In this document: positions 43,839-52,477 of the stretch, piece after piece
How the letters are laid out: each line of letters opens with the position of its first letter
Numbering within the stretch: position 1 is the stretch's first letter
Source of the DNA: Yimella lutea
GTDB taxonomy: Bacteria > Actinomycetota > Actinomycetes > Actinomycetales > Dermatophilaceae
DNA length: 64,000 nucleotides
Assembly (NCBI RefSeq): GCF_006715095.1
Contig: NZ_VFMO01000001.1
Location: 62,001 to 126,000 of the forward strand
Reading direction: 5' to 3'
Notes under the pieces: model-generated
Seen by the model: only the letters and a program-made list of their open reading frames with translations
What the model was told of the DNA's origin: nothing
The model's database searches: none
Program-made: the position numbers and the translations under genes

Positions 43839-45488
43839 TCACCGGACGGCGTTTCGCGGGGGCTCGCCGACGGAGGCACGGCGCAGTCGCCACGCGCGTG
43901 TCGCCAGGTGGAGGTTGAGTTGTGTCTCGACGTCGTTGAGGTCGTGGCCCGAGATCTCGGTGATGCGGCTGATTCGGTAGCGCAGTGTGTTGCGGTGGAT
44001 GGTGAGCGTCGTTGACGTGTCGGCGTACTTGCCCCCGTGGTCAAGGTAGGCCGCTAGCGTGGGGACGAGCTCGGTGCCGTGGCGACGGTCGTAGCTCAAT
44101 AGGTCGCCGAGCCAGTCCGTGATGAGACGCTCGACTTCCTCAGCGTTGCCGTCGAGCGCGAGCAGCCGGTCTACTCCCAAGTCGGCGTAGGCGATGAAGC
44201 CATACGGATTGTGGGACTGCTGACGAGCCCTGAGTGCTCGTTGGGCTTGTTCATACGCACGTGGGATCTGTTCCGGCGAGTTGGCCGGCTCCCCCTTGGC
44301 GATCACACCGTTGGTGTCGCCGTAGGCGCGCGACAAGTCGTTGAACATGCGGCCCATGTCGACACCTCGATGGGCGAGGGCGACGACCAGTCCCCGGTTC
44401 CGGACGACCAAGCAGGGCAGTCGCTGACGAGCCATGGCCATCCGGAGGTGATCGACGTCGCGGTCGTGCCCGCGGTGACCCCGCTCGGAGGACCATGCGC
44501 ACACGATCAGGTCGTGCGGAACGCCAAGGTCGTGGCCCTGAGCGGATGCCCGGTCCACGGCAACGTCGGCCGGGAGCCCTCCAAGAAGGTCGTCGAGGAG
44601 GTCTCGACTCAGTCGGTTCTCCAGTTCATTCATCGCTGCGGCCTGAGCCCTCAGCAGCCCCAGTGCGACGCCCGCGTACCGCAGAGCGAATGATGCGTCG
44701 TCTCGGTCTTTGTCCGGTGGCACCTCCAGTTCGATCGTGCCGAGTTCGGGGCGTCCGCCGATGACCTCCTCGAGCGAGGTTCGCTCGAGGACCGGTTGGT
44801 ACCGGCCGGCAACCGTGATCCGGGTCGTCTCGTGCCCGAATCTGTCCCGCAGCACGACAGCGGAGCCAGTGAGCCGACTGAGTGAGGTGGCCACGTCGAG
44901 CTCAGTCCCGGTCGTGGATAGTCGGGCGAACTCCTCAAGCACCCCCTCACGGTGCTGCAGCGCCGCGACGGTGCGCGCCATCTCGTTATTGGCTGCACCG
45001 AGTTCGTGGGCGCGTCGGCGGTGGCGCTCGTGCACCTGCGCGTCCGCGAGCGCCGTCCCGAGGAGATTGCCCAACCGTTCGATGACGAACAGTTGTTCGG
45101 GGTCGGGCCGGGCGAAGCTGCGAAGGACCAGTTGGCCCGGGGCGCCGTTCAAGACCGCCACAGCCGTCGTCGACGTCCAGGAGTCGCCGTTGTCCTGCAC
45201 GAATACCCGTTCACCGGTTGAGGGGCTCGGTTCCGCCGGCTTCGTCGGCTCCCTGGGGGGCAGGGTGATCCACTCCCGGTCCCGCTGGAAGGTGACGTTA
45301 ACCAACTGGCAGCCGGTCACCGACTCGACCTCACGCTTCAGGACGTTGATGACCTCGTCCACGTCGTGACGTTGCATCATCGCCATGGACATCACCAGCA
45401 GCCCCTCGAGGCCGGTGAGGGCACGCCGCAGATCCAGCTCGCCGGTTGGCACAACGGTTCCGGTTGTGGCGGGCTCGCAGACGGTCAT
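43839..45488 (-). CDS. PucR family transcriptional regulator with GAF-like sensor domain
   Basis: 549 residues from ATG 45488; the open frame extends a further 50 codons with no better start. An N-terminal helical/GAF-like region (about 20-180) contains VINVLKREVESVTGCQLVNV and VIERLGNLLGTALADAQVHE; a middle region follows, then the C-terminal PucR helix-turn-helix (LTIHRNTLRYRISRITEISG). It is divergent from the aldehyde dehydrogenase-like gene with 328 bases between, so it likely regulates that gene set. It shares the effector-binding plan of aldehyde- or purine-responsive PucR/CdaR regulators, but the ligand is unknown. Confidence 0.83.
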   Translation of the reverse strand: MTVCEPATTGTVVPTGELDLRRALTGLEGLLVMSMAMMQRHDVDEVINVLKREVESVTGCQLVNVTFQRDREWITLPPREPTKPAEPSPSTGERVFVQDNGDSWTSTTAVAVLNGAPGQLVLRSFARPDPEQLFVIERLGNLLGTALADAQVHERHRRRAHELGAANNEMARTVAALQHREGVLEEFARLSTTGTELDVATSLSRLTGSAVVLRDRFGHETTRITVAGRYQPVLERTSLEEVIGGRPELGTIELEVPPDKDRDDASFALRYAGVALGLLRAQAAAMNELENRLSRDLLDDLLGGLPADVAVDRASAQGHDLGVPHDLIVCAWSSERGHRGHDRDVDHLRMAMARQRLPCLVVRNRGLVVALAHRGVDMGRMFNDLSRAYGDTNGVIAKGEPANSPEQIPRAYEQAQRALRARQQSHNPYGFIAYADLGVDRLLALDGNAEEVERLITDWLGDLLSYDRRHGTELVPTLAAYLDHGGKYADTSTTLTIHRNTLRYRISRITEISGHDLNDVETQLNLHLATRAWRLRRASVGEPPRNAVR

Positions 45489-45816
45489 CTCTTGATCCCT
45501 GGCCGGCCCGCCCGGGATCCCCCTGTGCCGTAGGGACCCCACAGGTCGTCGCGCTGAGCCACGACGCCTCGGTACATGCAGCACGGATGTATCCCGGGAT
45601 CCAGTCCGAATCCGTGCGAGCTCATCGGTCCTCGTCAACTCTCGGGGGCAGCGTCGCGCTCACCGTACCCCTTGCCCAGCGCACCCACGGTGGGGAGTTG
45701 TGCACTCGAACCAAATCATGCCCCGGGACTTTGGCCTGGTGCGCCCATGAATTCTTGGTGGTCGGCGACGAGTGTGGACTGGTCGGAGTCACCGACACAA
45801 CGATTGGAGATTCGCC
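45489..45816. other. Intergenic region between divergent PucR and dehydrogenase genes
   Basis: 328 bases without a credible gene. It contains a 10-base direct repeat, CCCGGGATCC, at 45511-45520 and 45593-45602, possible regulator sites, and probably both promoters. A GGAGA precedes ATG 45817. Short frames here have no support. Confidence 0.5.
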
Positions 45817-46983
45817 ATGAAGGCTGTCGTCTATCAGGGACCCAAAGATGTCGCGGTCACGGACGTTCCGGACGCCGAGATCGAACGGCCCACCGATGTG
45901 CTGGTCAAGGTCACAACCACCAACATCTGCGGCTCGGACCTGCACATGTACGAGGGGCGGACCTCCTTCGAGAAGGGCCGGACGTTCGGCCACGAAAACA
46001 TGGGAGAGGTGGTGGAGATCGGCAAGGGAGTAGAGAAGATCAAGGTGGGCGACCGGGTCGTGCTGCCCTTCAACATCTCGTGCGGGTTCTGCAAGAACTG
46101 CGAGCGCGGGCTCACGAACTACTGCCTGACAACGCAACCTGACCCGTCGGCCGCCGGTGCGGCCTACGGCTTCGCCGAAATGGGCCCGTACGGCGGCGGG
46201 CAGGCAGAACTGCTCCGGGTGCCCTTCGGCGACCACAACGCGCTGCGCCTGGGTGAAGACGCGCAGGACAAGGAGAACGACTACGTCATGCTCTCCGACA
46301 TCTTCCCCACCGGCTACCACGCCACCGAGATGGCCGGCGTGATCCCGGGCGACAGCGTCGTGATCGCCGGGGCCGGCCCCGTGGGACTGATGGCCGCCCT
46401 GTCCGCGACGATCAAGGGCGCCGCGAAGGTGATGGTGGTCGATCGCCACCCCGACCGGCTCGCGCTGGCCGAGCAGATCGGAGCGATCGCCATCGACGAC
46501 TCCAAGGTCGACCCCGTGCAGGCTGTGCTGGACGAGACCATGGGGCTCGGAGCCGACCGTGGCTGCGAGTGTGTCGGCTATCAGGCCCACGACCCTGAGG
46601 GCAACGAAGACCCGGCTGCCACCTTGAACATGCTCATCAACTCGGTCCGGTTCACCGGCGGGATCGGCACCGTCGGCGTGTTCGTCCCCGAGGACCCGGG
46701 GGCCAAGAGCGAATTGGCCAAGCAGGGCAAGGCGGCCATCGACTTCGGCACCCACTGGTTCAAGGGACAGACCATGGGCAACGGTCAGTGCCCGGTCAAG
46801 AGGTACAACCGCCGGCTGCGAGACCTCATCGCGGCTGACAAGGCGAAGCCGTCCTGGATCGTCTCCCACGAGATCTCGCTGGACCAGGCTGCCGACGCCT
46901 ACAGGAACTTCGACTCCAGGTCCGAGGGTTGGACCAAGGTCGTCATCAAGCCCGGCATGTCAAACGGAAAGAAGGCAAACTGA
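45817..46983 (+). CDS. Zinc-dependent alcohol dehydrogenase, glutathione-independent formaldehyde dehydrogenase type
   Basis: 388 residues from ATG 45817 with GGAGA upstream. Catalytic zinc ligands lie in TNICGSDLHMYEG and TFGHENMGEV; the structural zinc is held by the Cys cluster SCGFCKNCERGLTNYC. The Rossmann motif is VVIAGAGPVGLMAALSA. Long insertions and GLGADRGCECVGYQAH match the glutathione-independent FdhA group, which oxidises formaldehyde (often by dismutation) with tightly bound NAD+. It is the first gene of a set with PfpI- and ABM-type proteins, and an amine oxidase that could produce formaldehyde is nearby. Aldehyde substrate inferred. Confidence 0.88.
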   Translation: MKAVVYQGPKDVAVTDVPDAEIERPTDVLVKVTTTNICGSDLHMYEGRTSFEKGRTFGHENMGEVVEIGKGVEKIKVGDRVVLPFNISCGFCKNCERGLTNYCLTTQPDPSAAGAAYGFAEMGPYGGGQAELLRVPFGDHNALRLGEDAQDKENDYVMLSDIFPTGYHATEMAGVIPGDSVVIAGAGPVGLMAALSATIKGAAKVMVVDRHPDRLALAEQIGAIAIDDSKVDPVQAVLDETMGLGADRGCECVGYQAHDPEGNEDPAATLNMLINSVRFTGGIGTVGVFVPEDPGAKSELAKQGKAAIDFGTHWFKGQTMGNGQCPVKRYNRRLRDLIAADKAKPSWIVSHEISLDQAADAYRNFDSRSEGWTKVVIKPGMSNGKKAN

Positions 46984-46984
46984 T

Positions 46985-47554
46985 ATGGCAGCAGATCTCC
47001 AGGGCAAGAGGGTCGCGATCCTCGCCGCCGACGGCGTCGAGCGCGTTGAGCTCGAGCAACCCCGCGAAGTACTGGACCGCGCGGGCGCTCAGACCGAGGT
47101 CCTCTCGATCCACGAGGGCGAGATCAAGGCCCGTAAGAACGACCTGGATGAAGCGGGCACGTTCACCGTCGACGGGCTGGTCGCCGACGCCTCGGTGGGC
47201 GACTACGACGCCCTGCTGCTTCCCGGCGGCACGGTTAACCCCGACCAGCTCCGGGTCGACGAGGACGCCGTTTCCTTCGTCCGCGACTTCGTCGAGAGCG
47301 GCAAGCCAGTGGCGGCGATCTGTCACGGGCCGTGGACGTTGATCGAGGCCGGCGTGGCCGCCGGTCGCACCCTGACGTCGTACCCGAGCATTCGCACCGA
47401 CCTGCGCAACGCCGGCGCCGACGTCGTCGACCAGGACGTGGTGATCGACAAGAATCTCATCACCAGCCGCTCGCCGGAGGACCTGCCGGCGTTCTCCGAG
47501 GCGATAGTGTCCCAACTCGCGGGCACCACGACAAAGGAAGAGGAGAAGTCATGA
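46985..47554 (+). CDS. DJ-1/PfpI family protein (YhbO-like)
   Basis: 189 residues, one base after the dehydrogenase stop. The DJ-1/PfpI core is RVAILAADGVERVELEQPRE at the start, ALLLPGGTVNPDQL, and the nucleophilic elbow VAAICHGPW with active Cys near residue 111 and adjacent His. These proteins include stress-induced deglycases, glyoxalase-III-like enzymes and intracellular proteases. Position directly behind a formaldehyde-dehydrogenase-like gene fits a role in reactive-aldehyde protection. The stop overlaps the next start. Confidence 0.92.
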   Translation: MAADLQGKRVAILAADGVERVELEQPREVLDRAGAQTEVLSIHEGEIKARKNDLDEAGTFTVDGLVADASVGDYDALLLPGGTVNPDQLRVDEDAVSFVRDFVESGKPVAAICHGPWTLIEAGVAAGRTLTSYPSIRTDLRNAGADVVDQDVVIDKNLITSRSPEDLPAFSEAIVSQLAGTTTKEEEKS

Positions 47555-47853
47555 GTGTGACCAAGGGATTGCTGGTCAGGTTTGACGCGTTGCCCGGCAA
47601 GGAGGACGACGTGAAGGAGTTTCTTGACAGCGGCCGTGCGCTTGTCGAGGACGAGCAGGCGACCACTGCGTGGTTCGCGATCCGCCTCGGGCCGACCTCG
47701 TTCGGGATCTTCGACGTGTTCCCCGATGACGCCGGACGTGACGCCCACCTGTCCGGCCCTGTTGCGGTAGCTCTCGGCGAGCAGACCGGCACATTGTTCT
47801 CCGAACCGACGATCGAGAAGCTCGACGTACTGGGCTCCAAACTCCCCGCCTGA
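47551..47853 (+). CDS. ABM (antibiotic biosynthesis monooxygenase) domain protein
   Basis: 100 residues from ATG 47551, overlapping the PfpI stop (ATGA). One ferredoxin-like ABM domain: KGLLVRFDALPGKEDDVKEF, ATTAWFAIRLGPTSFGIFDV and a final helix. Such small proteins oxidise quinols or serve as stress proteins; with PfpI and the dehydrogenase it makes a three-gene operon. The catalytic activity is unproven in most relatives. Confidence 0.85.
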   Translation: MSVTKGLLVRFDALPGKEDDVKEFLDSGRALVEDEQATTAWFAIRLGPTSFGIFDVFPDDAGRDAHLSGPVAVALGEQTGTLFSEPTIEKLDVLGSKLPA

Positions 47854-47994
47854 CACCCAAAACTGGGAGTACTGGCCCAGCGAGGAGGGGTCGCTGCGCG
47901 CGATGGCTTCGGGCTTACACAGCCCGCTGACGTCGTGGCAGCGGCCCCTTCTCTTGCGGCCAATCGCTCATCACCAACAGATCGAGGAACCGCG

Positions 47995-49125
47995 ATGACA
48001 GGAACTGACGACGGCGTTGCCACGACGCGTTCACCCGAGGTAGCAGTGATCGGGGGCGGGATCGTCGGTCTGTCGACGGCGTACGCGCTGCGAGAGCAGG
48101 GCGTGCCGGTGCGCTTGTACGAGGCTGGTCTGCCCGGGACGGGTCAGTCCGCAGGCGAGTCACGGATCTTCCGGCACGCCCACGACGACCCGCGACTCGT
48201 CGCTTTCGCGCGCGAAAGCCGCGGCGTATGGGATGAGTGGGCCGAACACTTCGACGTCGAGCTGGTCTCATCAGACGGTGTCGTGGCCATCGGAGACAGC
48301 GCCCTGGCGCGGCTGCGGGTGCTGGACCAGGTCGGCGGCGTGCAAGCACGCGAGATCGACGCGGCCGAGGTCGCCCAACGGATGCCGCTGCTCGCTGGGT
48401 ACTCGGGGCCGGCGGTGCTTGACGAGTCGGGCGGCGCGATCCGCACTCGCGCCGCGATCACGGCACTCACGGGTGCCCTTGCAGATGCGGTCACCACTGG
48501 TGAGGTCATCTCCATCGATCCCCGCGCCGACGGGACGGTCGAGGTGCGCAGCGTCACCGACCGGGCTGTCTACTCCAAGGCGGTCGTGTGCGCCGGCCGC
48601 GAAACCGCCCGCCTGGCGCGCAGCGTCGGCCTGTCGCTGCCGGTTCGCCTTGCCGCACACGTCCGGCTGACCTTCGAGGTGAAAGCCGCCGCCCCGGCAC
48701 GAGTCGCGTGCCTGCAGGACAGCAGCGGCGTCTTCGGCGAAGTCGGCGTCTACGCGACGCCGCTACCGGGCAACAGCAGCTACTCGGTCGGACTCAGCGA
48801 CACCGTCGGCGTCCGCGACGACGGAACTTTCATCGACCCGGCGGCGATTCGATCGCTGGACGAACGCGCACGCGACTACGTGACACGAGCGCTGCCCGGT
48901 CTCCACCCAGAGCCGCGCGACTTCCTTCACTGCTGGGTGACCGACCTGCCGTGGAGTGAGGACGGCGTGGCCGTGTGGGAGGCAGGCTCTGTCTTTTTTG
49001 TGGCCGGTCACAATCTGTTCAAGCAGGCACCGGCGCTGGGTCGCGCTCTTGCCCGGGCTGCGACCGGCGGCGGTCTCCGCGCCGAGCTCACGCCCGAAGC
49101 GCGCCTCGGCGAAGCCCAGGATTAG
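47995..49125 (+). CDS. FAD-dependent amine oxidase, sarcosine oxidase / N-methyl-amino-acid oxidase-like
   Basis: 376 residues from ATG 47995, with GAGGAA upstream. The FAD motif is VAVIGGGIVGLSTAYALREQ; GQSAGESRIFRHAHDDPRLV is the typical MTOX/SoxA stretch, and the C-terminal end GSVFFVAGHNLFKQAPALGR resembles the FAD-closing motif, though the Cys that binds flavin in monomeric sarcosine oxidases (in KxCxY) is not in the usual place. These enzymes oxidise N-methyl amino acids to H2O2 and formaldehyde. Formaldehyde would be used by the dehydrogenase three genes upstream. The substrate is inferred. Confidence 0.8.
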   Translation: MTGTDDGVATTRSPEVAVIGGGIVGLSTAYALREQGVPVRLYEAGLPGTGQSAGESRIFRHAHDDPRLVAFARESRGVWDEWAEHFDVELVSSDGVVAIGDSALARLRVLDQVGGVQAREIDAAEVAQRMPLLAGYSGPAVLDESGGAIRTRAAITALTGALADAVTTGEVISIDPRADGTVEVRSVTDRAVYSKAVVCAGRETARLARSVGLSLPVRLAAHVRLTFEVKAAAPARVACLQDSSGVFGEVGVYATPLPGNSSYSVGLSDTVGVRDDGTFIDPAAIRSLDERARDYVTRALPGLHPEPRDFLHCWVTDLPWSEDGVAVWEAGSVFFVAGHNLFKQAPALGRALARAATGGGLRAELTPEARLGEAQD

Positions 49126-49300
49126 CGGGTCTGCGGCGCGGCACGCGGCGAGCACCTCCCGGCGTCCGGGCACTTCGCGGTGGGCACCTGTCAGGCCATG
49201 GTCGACGTGCGCCTCGGATCACGCTGCCCGAAGCGCCATCGACAAGCGTCTGGGATCTAGTGTGTTCTGTTGTCCAGTCATCCACCAGGAGGAGTAGTCC

Positions 49301-49774
49301 ATGAACCTGACACAGATGCCGCTGCGCGTCACCACCGGCGCCTTCATCCTCAACTCCGGGGTCGGCAAGCTGAAAGTCGACGAGGGCACGGCCGCGTTTC
49401 TGCACAACGGCGCGAAGACCGCCTACCCCGGCGTCTTCGACTCGATGGACCCGAAGACGTTCTCAAAGGTGTTGTCCTACAGCGAAATTGGAGTCGGCGC
49501 GCTGCTTCTTGCTCCGATGGTTTCCCCTGTAGTCGCCGGCGCGGCGCTGACCGGCTTCGGCGCGAGTCTGGTTCGGATGTACCTCAAGACCCCTGGTATG
49601 ACCCAGTCCGACGGCGTCCGTCCGACCCAGGAAGGTACCGGCGTGGCGAAGGACGTCTGGCTCGTCGGTGCCGGCCTGACCTTGCTCACCCAAGGCCTGA
49701 CCTCGGCGACCAAGGCGGGCGCCAAATCGGTCGGCCGCGGTGTTCGACAGGTCACCCCGTTCGTCGAGAGCTGA
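49301..49774 (+). CDS. DoxX-like small membrane protein
   Basis: 157 residues with AGGAGGAG upstream. The helices are VTTGAFILNSGVGKLKVD, EIGVGALLLAPMVSPVVAGA and VWLVGAGLTLLTQGL, with the segment LVRMYLKTPGMTQSDGVRPT between, as in actinobacterial DoxX-like proteins. Some DoxX relatives are linked to quinone redox and oxidative stress; the role here is unknown. It stands alone between the FAD oxidase and a 309-base gap. Confidence 0.77.
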   Translation: MNLTQMPLRVTTGAFILNSGVGKLKVDEGTAAFLHNGAKTAYPGVFDSMDPKTFSKVLSYSEIGVGALLLAPMVSPVVAGAALTGFGASLVRMYLKTPGMTQSDGVRPTQEGTGVAKDVWLVGAGLTLLTQGLTSATKAGAKSVGRGVRQVTPFVES

Positions 49775-50083
49775 CTCCCCCGAGCTCGACGTCCCGCAAG
49801 GCTCGACCTGACAGCGTCAACAACGACGTGCGTGCGGCCGGGGCGACAAGCGCGAACATCGTCCAGGCTGCGCCGAGCGCAACGGCTCGGCGCAGCGCGG
49901 ACTGATCGTCCGGTGCAGCGCTGTTCCGGCACGCGCACACCGATGGCGAAGGTCGCGGGCAGTCCGGGCGCCGAAGATCAACCCGGCGAACTTGGACGCC
50001 GCGCAAGGACGCTGAAAACGCGCATCGCGCAGTCGTAGTCTTCGCACAGGAAGTGCATAGACACCGTCGGCAGTCTCTTCTTC
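49775..50083. other. Gap with one strong hairpin
   Basis: 309 bases without a supportable gene. A 12-base perfect inverted repeat (GCTGCGCCGAGC at 49867-49878 and its complement at 49885-49896, loop GCAACG) probably terminates transcription of the DoxX-like gene. A minus-strand frame with a hydrophobic stretch (MFALVAPAARTSLL) exists but has no ribosome-binding site or recognised homology. Confidence 0.55.
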
Positions 50084-50344
50084 ATGAACACCGCAGCCAC
50101 CAACTCACTGTCCACCTCAAAGCGCGTCGGGCGCGGTGTTCTTGCCGCGACCTGCGTCGCGCTCGTCGGGGCGTCGGTCGTGCCGGCCGCCCAGGCCGAG
50201 GCAGCCGGAGCGAAGGCGACCGATTACGCCGTCGTCTCGCCAGCATCGAAGGCATCGATCGTCTCCCCCACCGACCTACCACGCAGCGATGGCAGATCGA
50301 TCTCCTACCGGGTCGGTAAGGACGGCACCCTGCGCGCCGTCTGA
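50084..50344 (+). CDS. Small secreted protein, function unknown
   Basis: 86 residues from ATG 50084. A probable signal peptide (RVGRGVLAATCVALVGASVV, then PAAQAEAA) ends near residue 42. The mature part of about 45 residues (TDYAVVSPASKASIVSPTDL; ISYRVGKDGTLRAV) has no Cys and no known motif. It could be a small exported factor or a chance frame; the signal-like N terminus and codon bias favour a real gene. Neighbours give no clue. Confidence 0.5.
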   Translation: MNTAATNSLSTSKRVGRGVLAATCVALVGASVVPAAQAEAAGAKATDYAVVSPASKASIVSPTDLPRSDGRSISYRVGKDGTLRAV

Positions 50345-50561
50345 CCCGCCACCAGCCCGGTCGGCGCCGTCTTCTCCTTCGGCTCCGACCGGTCACCGAG
50401 ATCAGGCCCCTTCGCCCCAGCAGGCGACGACAGCGGGTGCCTTACCTTGTGGCGCAAGGTATGAACTGAAAGGCGTCCGCCGACACGGGCGCCGGTGCAT
50501 GGGGATGGTGCGTCAGATCGCGAGTCTGCGTGCCGAAGCCATGCACCGGCGTCGTCGGGGG

Positions 50562-50803
50562 CTAGTTGCGGTAGTTCTCCACCACGTCGGCGGGGCGCTC
50601 CTGCGCCTCGTCGGGTTGCGGCTGGCCTCCCGCAGCGCGTCGCGCTGGCGGAGCAGGTCCCGGTCGAGCTCGACCTCGGCGGACCGGAGCTCCTCGCGGT
50701 CGGCCTGGGCCTGGGCCCCGAGGTCCGTGCCCAGTTGCTCGCGGAGCTCACGCTCGCGGGCGACGAGGGCGCTGATCCGGTCGTGGATGCTGTCGTCGGT
50801 CAT
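50562..50803 (-). pseudogene. DUF2630 family gene, frameshifted
   Basis: The reverse strand from ATG 50803 reads TDDSIHDRISALVARERELR and DLLRQRDALREASRNP, the DUF2630 pattern. The frame then shifts at about 50612 (one missing base): the alternative frame continues PDEAQERPADVVENYRN and stops at 50562, the expected end. Without the shift the frame runs on into low-quality sequence. DUF2630 proteins are small helical proteins without known function. Its ATG overlaps the stop that the upstream hydrolase gene would have had (ATGA at 50803-50800). Confidence 0.82.
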
Positions 50804-50889
50804 GCCTCATCGTGGCACGGACGACCCGACGTCTCCTGCTCGAGCAGATCGAGGTCGCGGGTGGCGAAACGCAGGTGCTCCCACTCCTC

Positions 50890-52476
50890 CTAGAGGATCG
50901 TCCGGAAGCAGGAGAGCACGGTCTCGCGGTGCTCGGGCGCGTGCGGGTTGGGTCGTTCCTCGGCGAGCTCCTCGGTCGTGGTGGCGGCGATCGCCCGTCG
51001 GACCTGGGCCTGGCGGTCAGCCCGCACCTCCAGCACCTGCTCCCAGGTCGGTCCGTCACCCATGCCGTCAGTCGGGTCGCCGTCGGGCAGCCCCCACGGG
51101 TGGAAGGGGTCGTCGAGGCGCTGCATCCCCGTGCGCAGCCACATGTCGGTGGCGTGGGCCAGGTGGCGCAGCGTCTGGGCGAACGTCCACTCGCCATCGA
51201 CGGACCGGTCGATCGTCCCGTCCGGCATGGCCTCCGCCCGCGCGACGGCCCGCGACCAGGCCTGCTCGACCGCGGACCAGGCCTCGCCGAGCCCTTCGGG
51301 GGTCGCCGCCGTCCGCAGAGCCCGCCCGGGGAACCGGCGGTCGAGCTCGGTGTCGACGAGCGGTGCCACGTCGACCCCGTTGACGACGAGGCGGCCGTCC
51401 TCCTCGAGCAGCCAGGGGGCGTCGATCTCGAGGCCGTCGACGTCCACCGCCCGCATGACGGCGCCGGACAGGTCCACGTCGCGGAACCTCGCACCCCGCA
51501 GGTTTCGGCGGACGAACTGCTCCGGGGCAGGGGACTCCTCCGGGACGAGCGGCACCGCACCGAGCTCCCGCGCCAGGAACTCGACCGCGCGCTCCCAGAA
51601 CGCTTCGAGCGGTTCGCCGTGGAAGACGTGCCCGGAGCCGGGGGAGATTACCAGCTCGCAGCGGGCCCCCACCGCCTCGGCGGCCTCGGCCAGGGCGTGC
51701 GCCTGGGTGACCGGCGCGACAGTGTCGGCGTCGCCCATCATCGCCAACAGCGGCGGGGAGTCCGAGCGCAGGTAGGTGACCGGCGACAGCCGGCGCGCCA
51801 GCTCGGCCCGGGCGTCCGCCTCCACCTCGGGCCACAGCCACGCCGCGAGCTGACGCTCCCGGGCCAGGTCGGCGAGGCCGTACCACCACACGACGGCCCG
51901 CACGTCGGTCCGCTCCGGACCGCCCGAGGCGTAGGCGCCGTCGGCGACGACCCCGATCTCGCCCAGCACCCACGGGTCCGGCTCGGGAGAACTGCCTGCG
52001 AGGCCTGCCACCGCCGCCAGGTGCGCACCCGCCGAGTCTCCCCAGAGTCCCACGCGGTCACCGTCCACCCCCAACTCAGCGGCATATCGGCGCAGATAAC
52101 GGACGGCCGCGACGACGTCGTGGACGGCGGCGGGCAGACGCGCCTCCTCGTTGAGCCGGTAGTCGCAGGTCGCCACGGCCATCCCGGCGTCGAGGATCGC
52201 CTGGAACATCCGCTGCTGACCCCACTGCAGCGGCACGTGGCGCCGGTCGCCCTCTGCCCAGCCGCCGCCGTGCACCCAGAGCACCACGGGCGGCGACGCG
52301 AGGCCCTCCGGCACGTGGACGTCCAGCTGCAGCGGTCGGTAGCCGGGGACGGACGCGTGGGTCAGGCCGGTCCACGACCTCGCGCCCCGCAGCGGGCCGT
52401 AGACCAGCGGCGGGAAGTGGGTGATTGGGGGCCAGGGGCCGTCCTCGACGGGCGGTCGCAGGTCGCTGAGGTCCAC
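50890..52476 (-). CDS. Alpha/beta hydrolase fused to a DinB-like domain, ending at a premature stop
   Basis: 528 residues from GTG 52476 (AGGGGG six bases upstream). The N-terminal 310 residues are an esterase-type alpha/beta hydrolase: oxyanion motif WVHGGGWAEGD, nucleophile in VGLWGDSAGAHLA, catalytic His in SPGSGHVFHG. A pentapeptide-like link (RRNLRGARFRDVDLSGAVMR) leads to a DinB/DUF-type helical domain (EWTFAQTLRHLAHATDMWL). The frame meets TAG at 50892-50890, yet past it the same frame continues EEWEHLRFATRDLDLLEQ to TGA at 50802-50800, overlapping the DUF2630 ATG. The true ancestral gene was thus about 30 codons longer, and the stop removes the last DinB helix. Confidence 0.82.
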   Translation of the reverse strand: MDLSDLRPPVEDGPWPPITHFPPLVYGPLRGARSWTGLTHASVPGYRPLQLDVHVPEGLASPPVVLWVHGGGWAEGDRRHVPLQWGQQRMFQAILDAGMAVATCDYRLNEEARLPAAVHDVVAAVRYLRRYAAELGVDGDRVGLWGDSAGAHLAAVAGLAGSSPEPDPWVLGEIGVVADGAYASGGPERTDVRAVVWWYGLADLARERQLAAWLWPEVEADARAELARRLSPVTYLRSDSPPLLAMMGDADTVAPVTQAHALAEAAEAVGARCELVISPGSGHVFHGEPLEAFWERAVEFLARELGAVPLVPEESPAPEQFVRRNLRGARFRDVDLSGAVMRAVDVDGLEIDAPWLLEEDGRLVVNGVDVAPLVDTELDRRFPGRALRTAATPEGLGEAWSAVEQAWSRAVARAEAMPDGTIDRSVDGEWTFAQTLRHLAHATDMWLRTGMQRLDDPFHPWGLPDGDPTDGMGDGPTWEQVLEVRADRQAQVRRAIAATTTEELAEERPNPHAPEHRETVLSCFRTIL

Positions 52477-52477
52477 G

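Noticed and set aside
49752..50006. Minus-strand frame with a hydrophobic stretch
   Set aside because: Overlaps the end of the DoxX-like gene and a hairpin, with no start signal or recognisable family.
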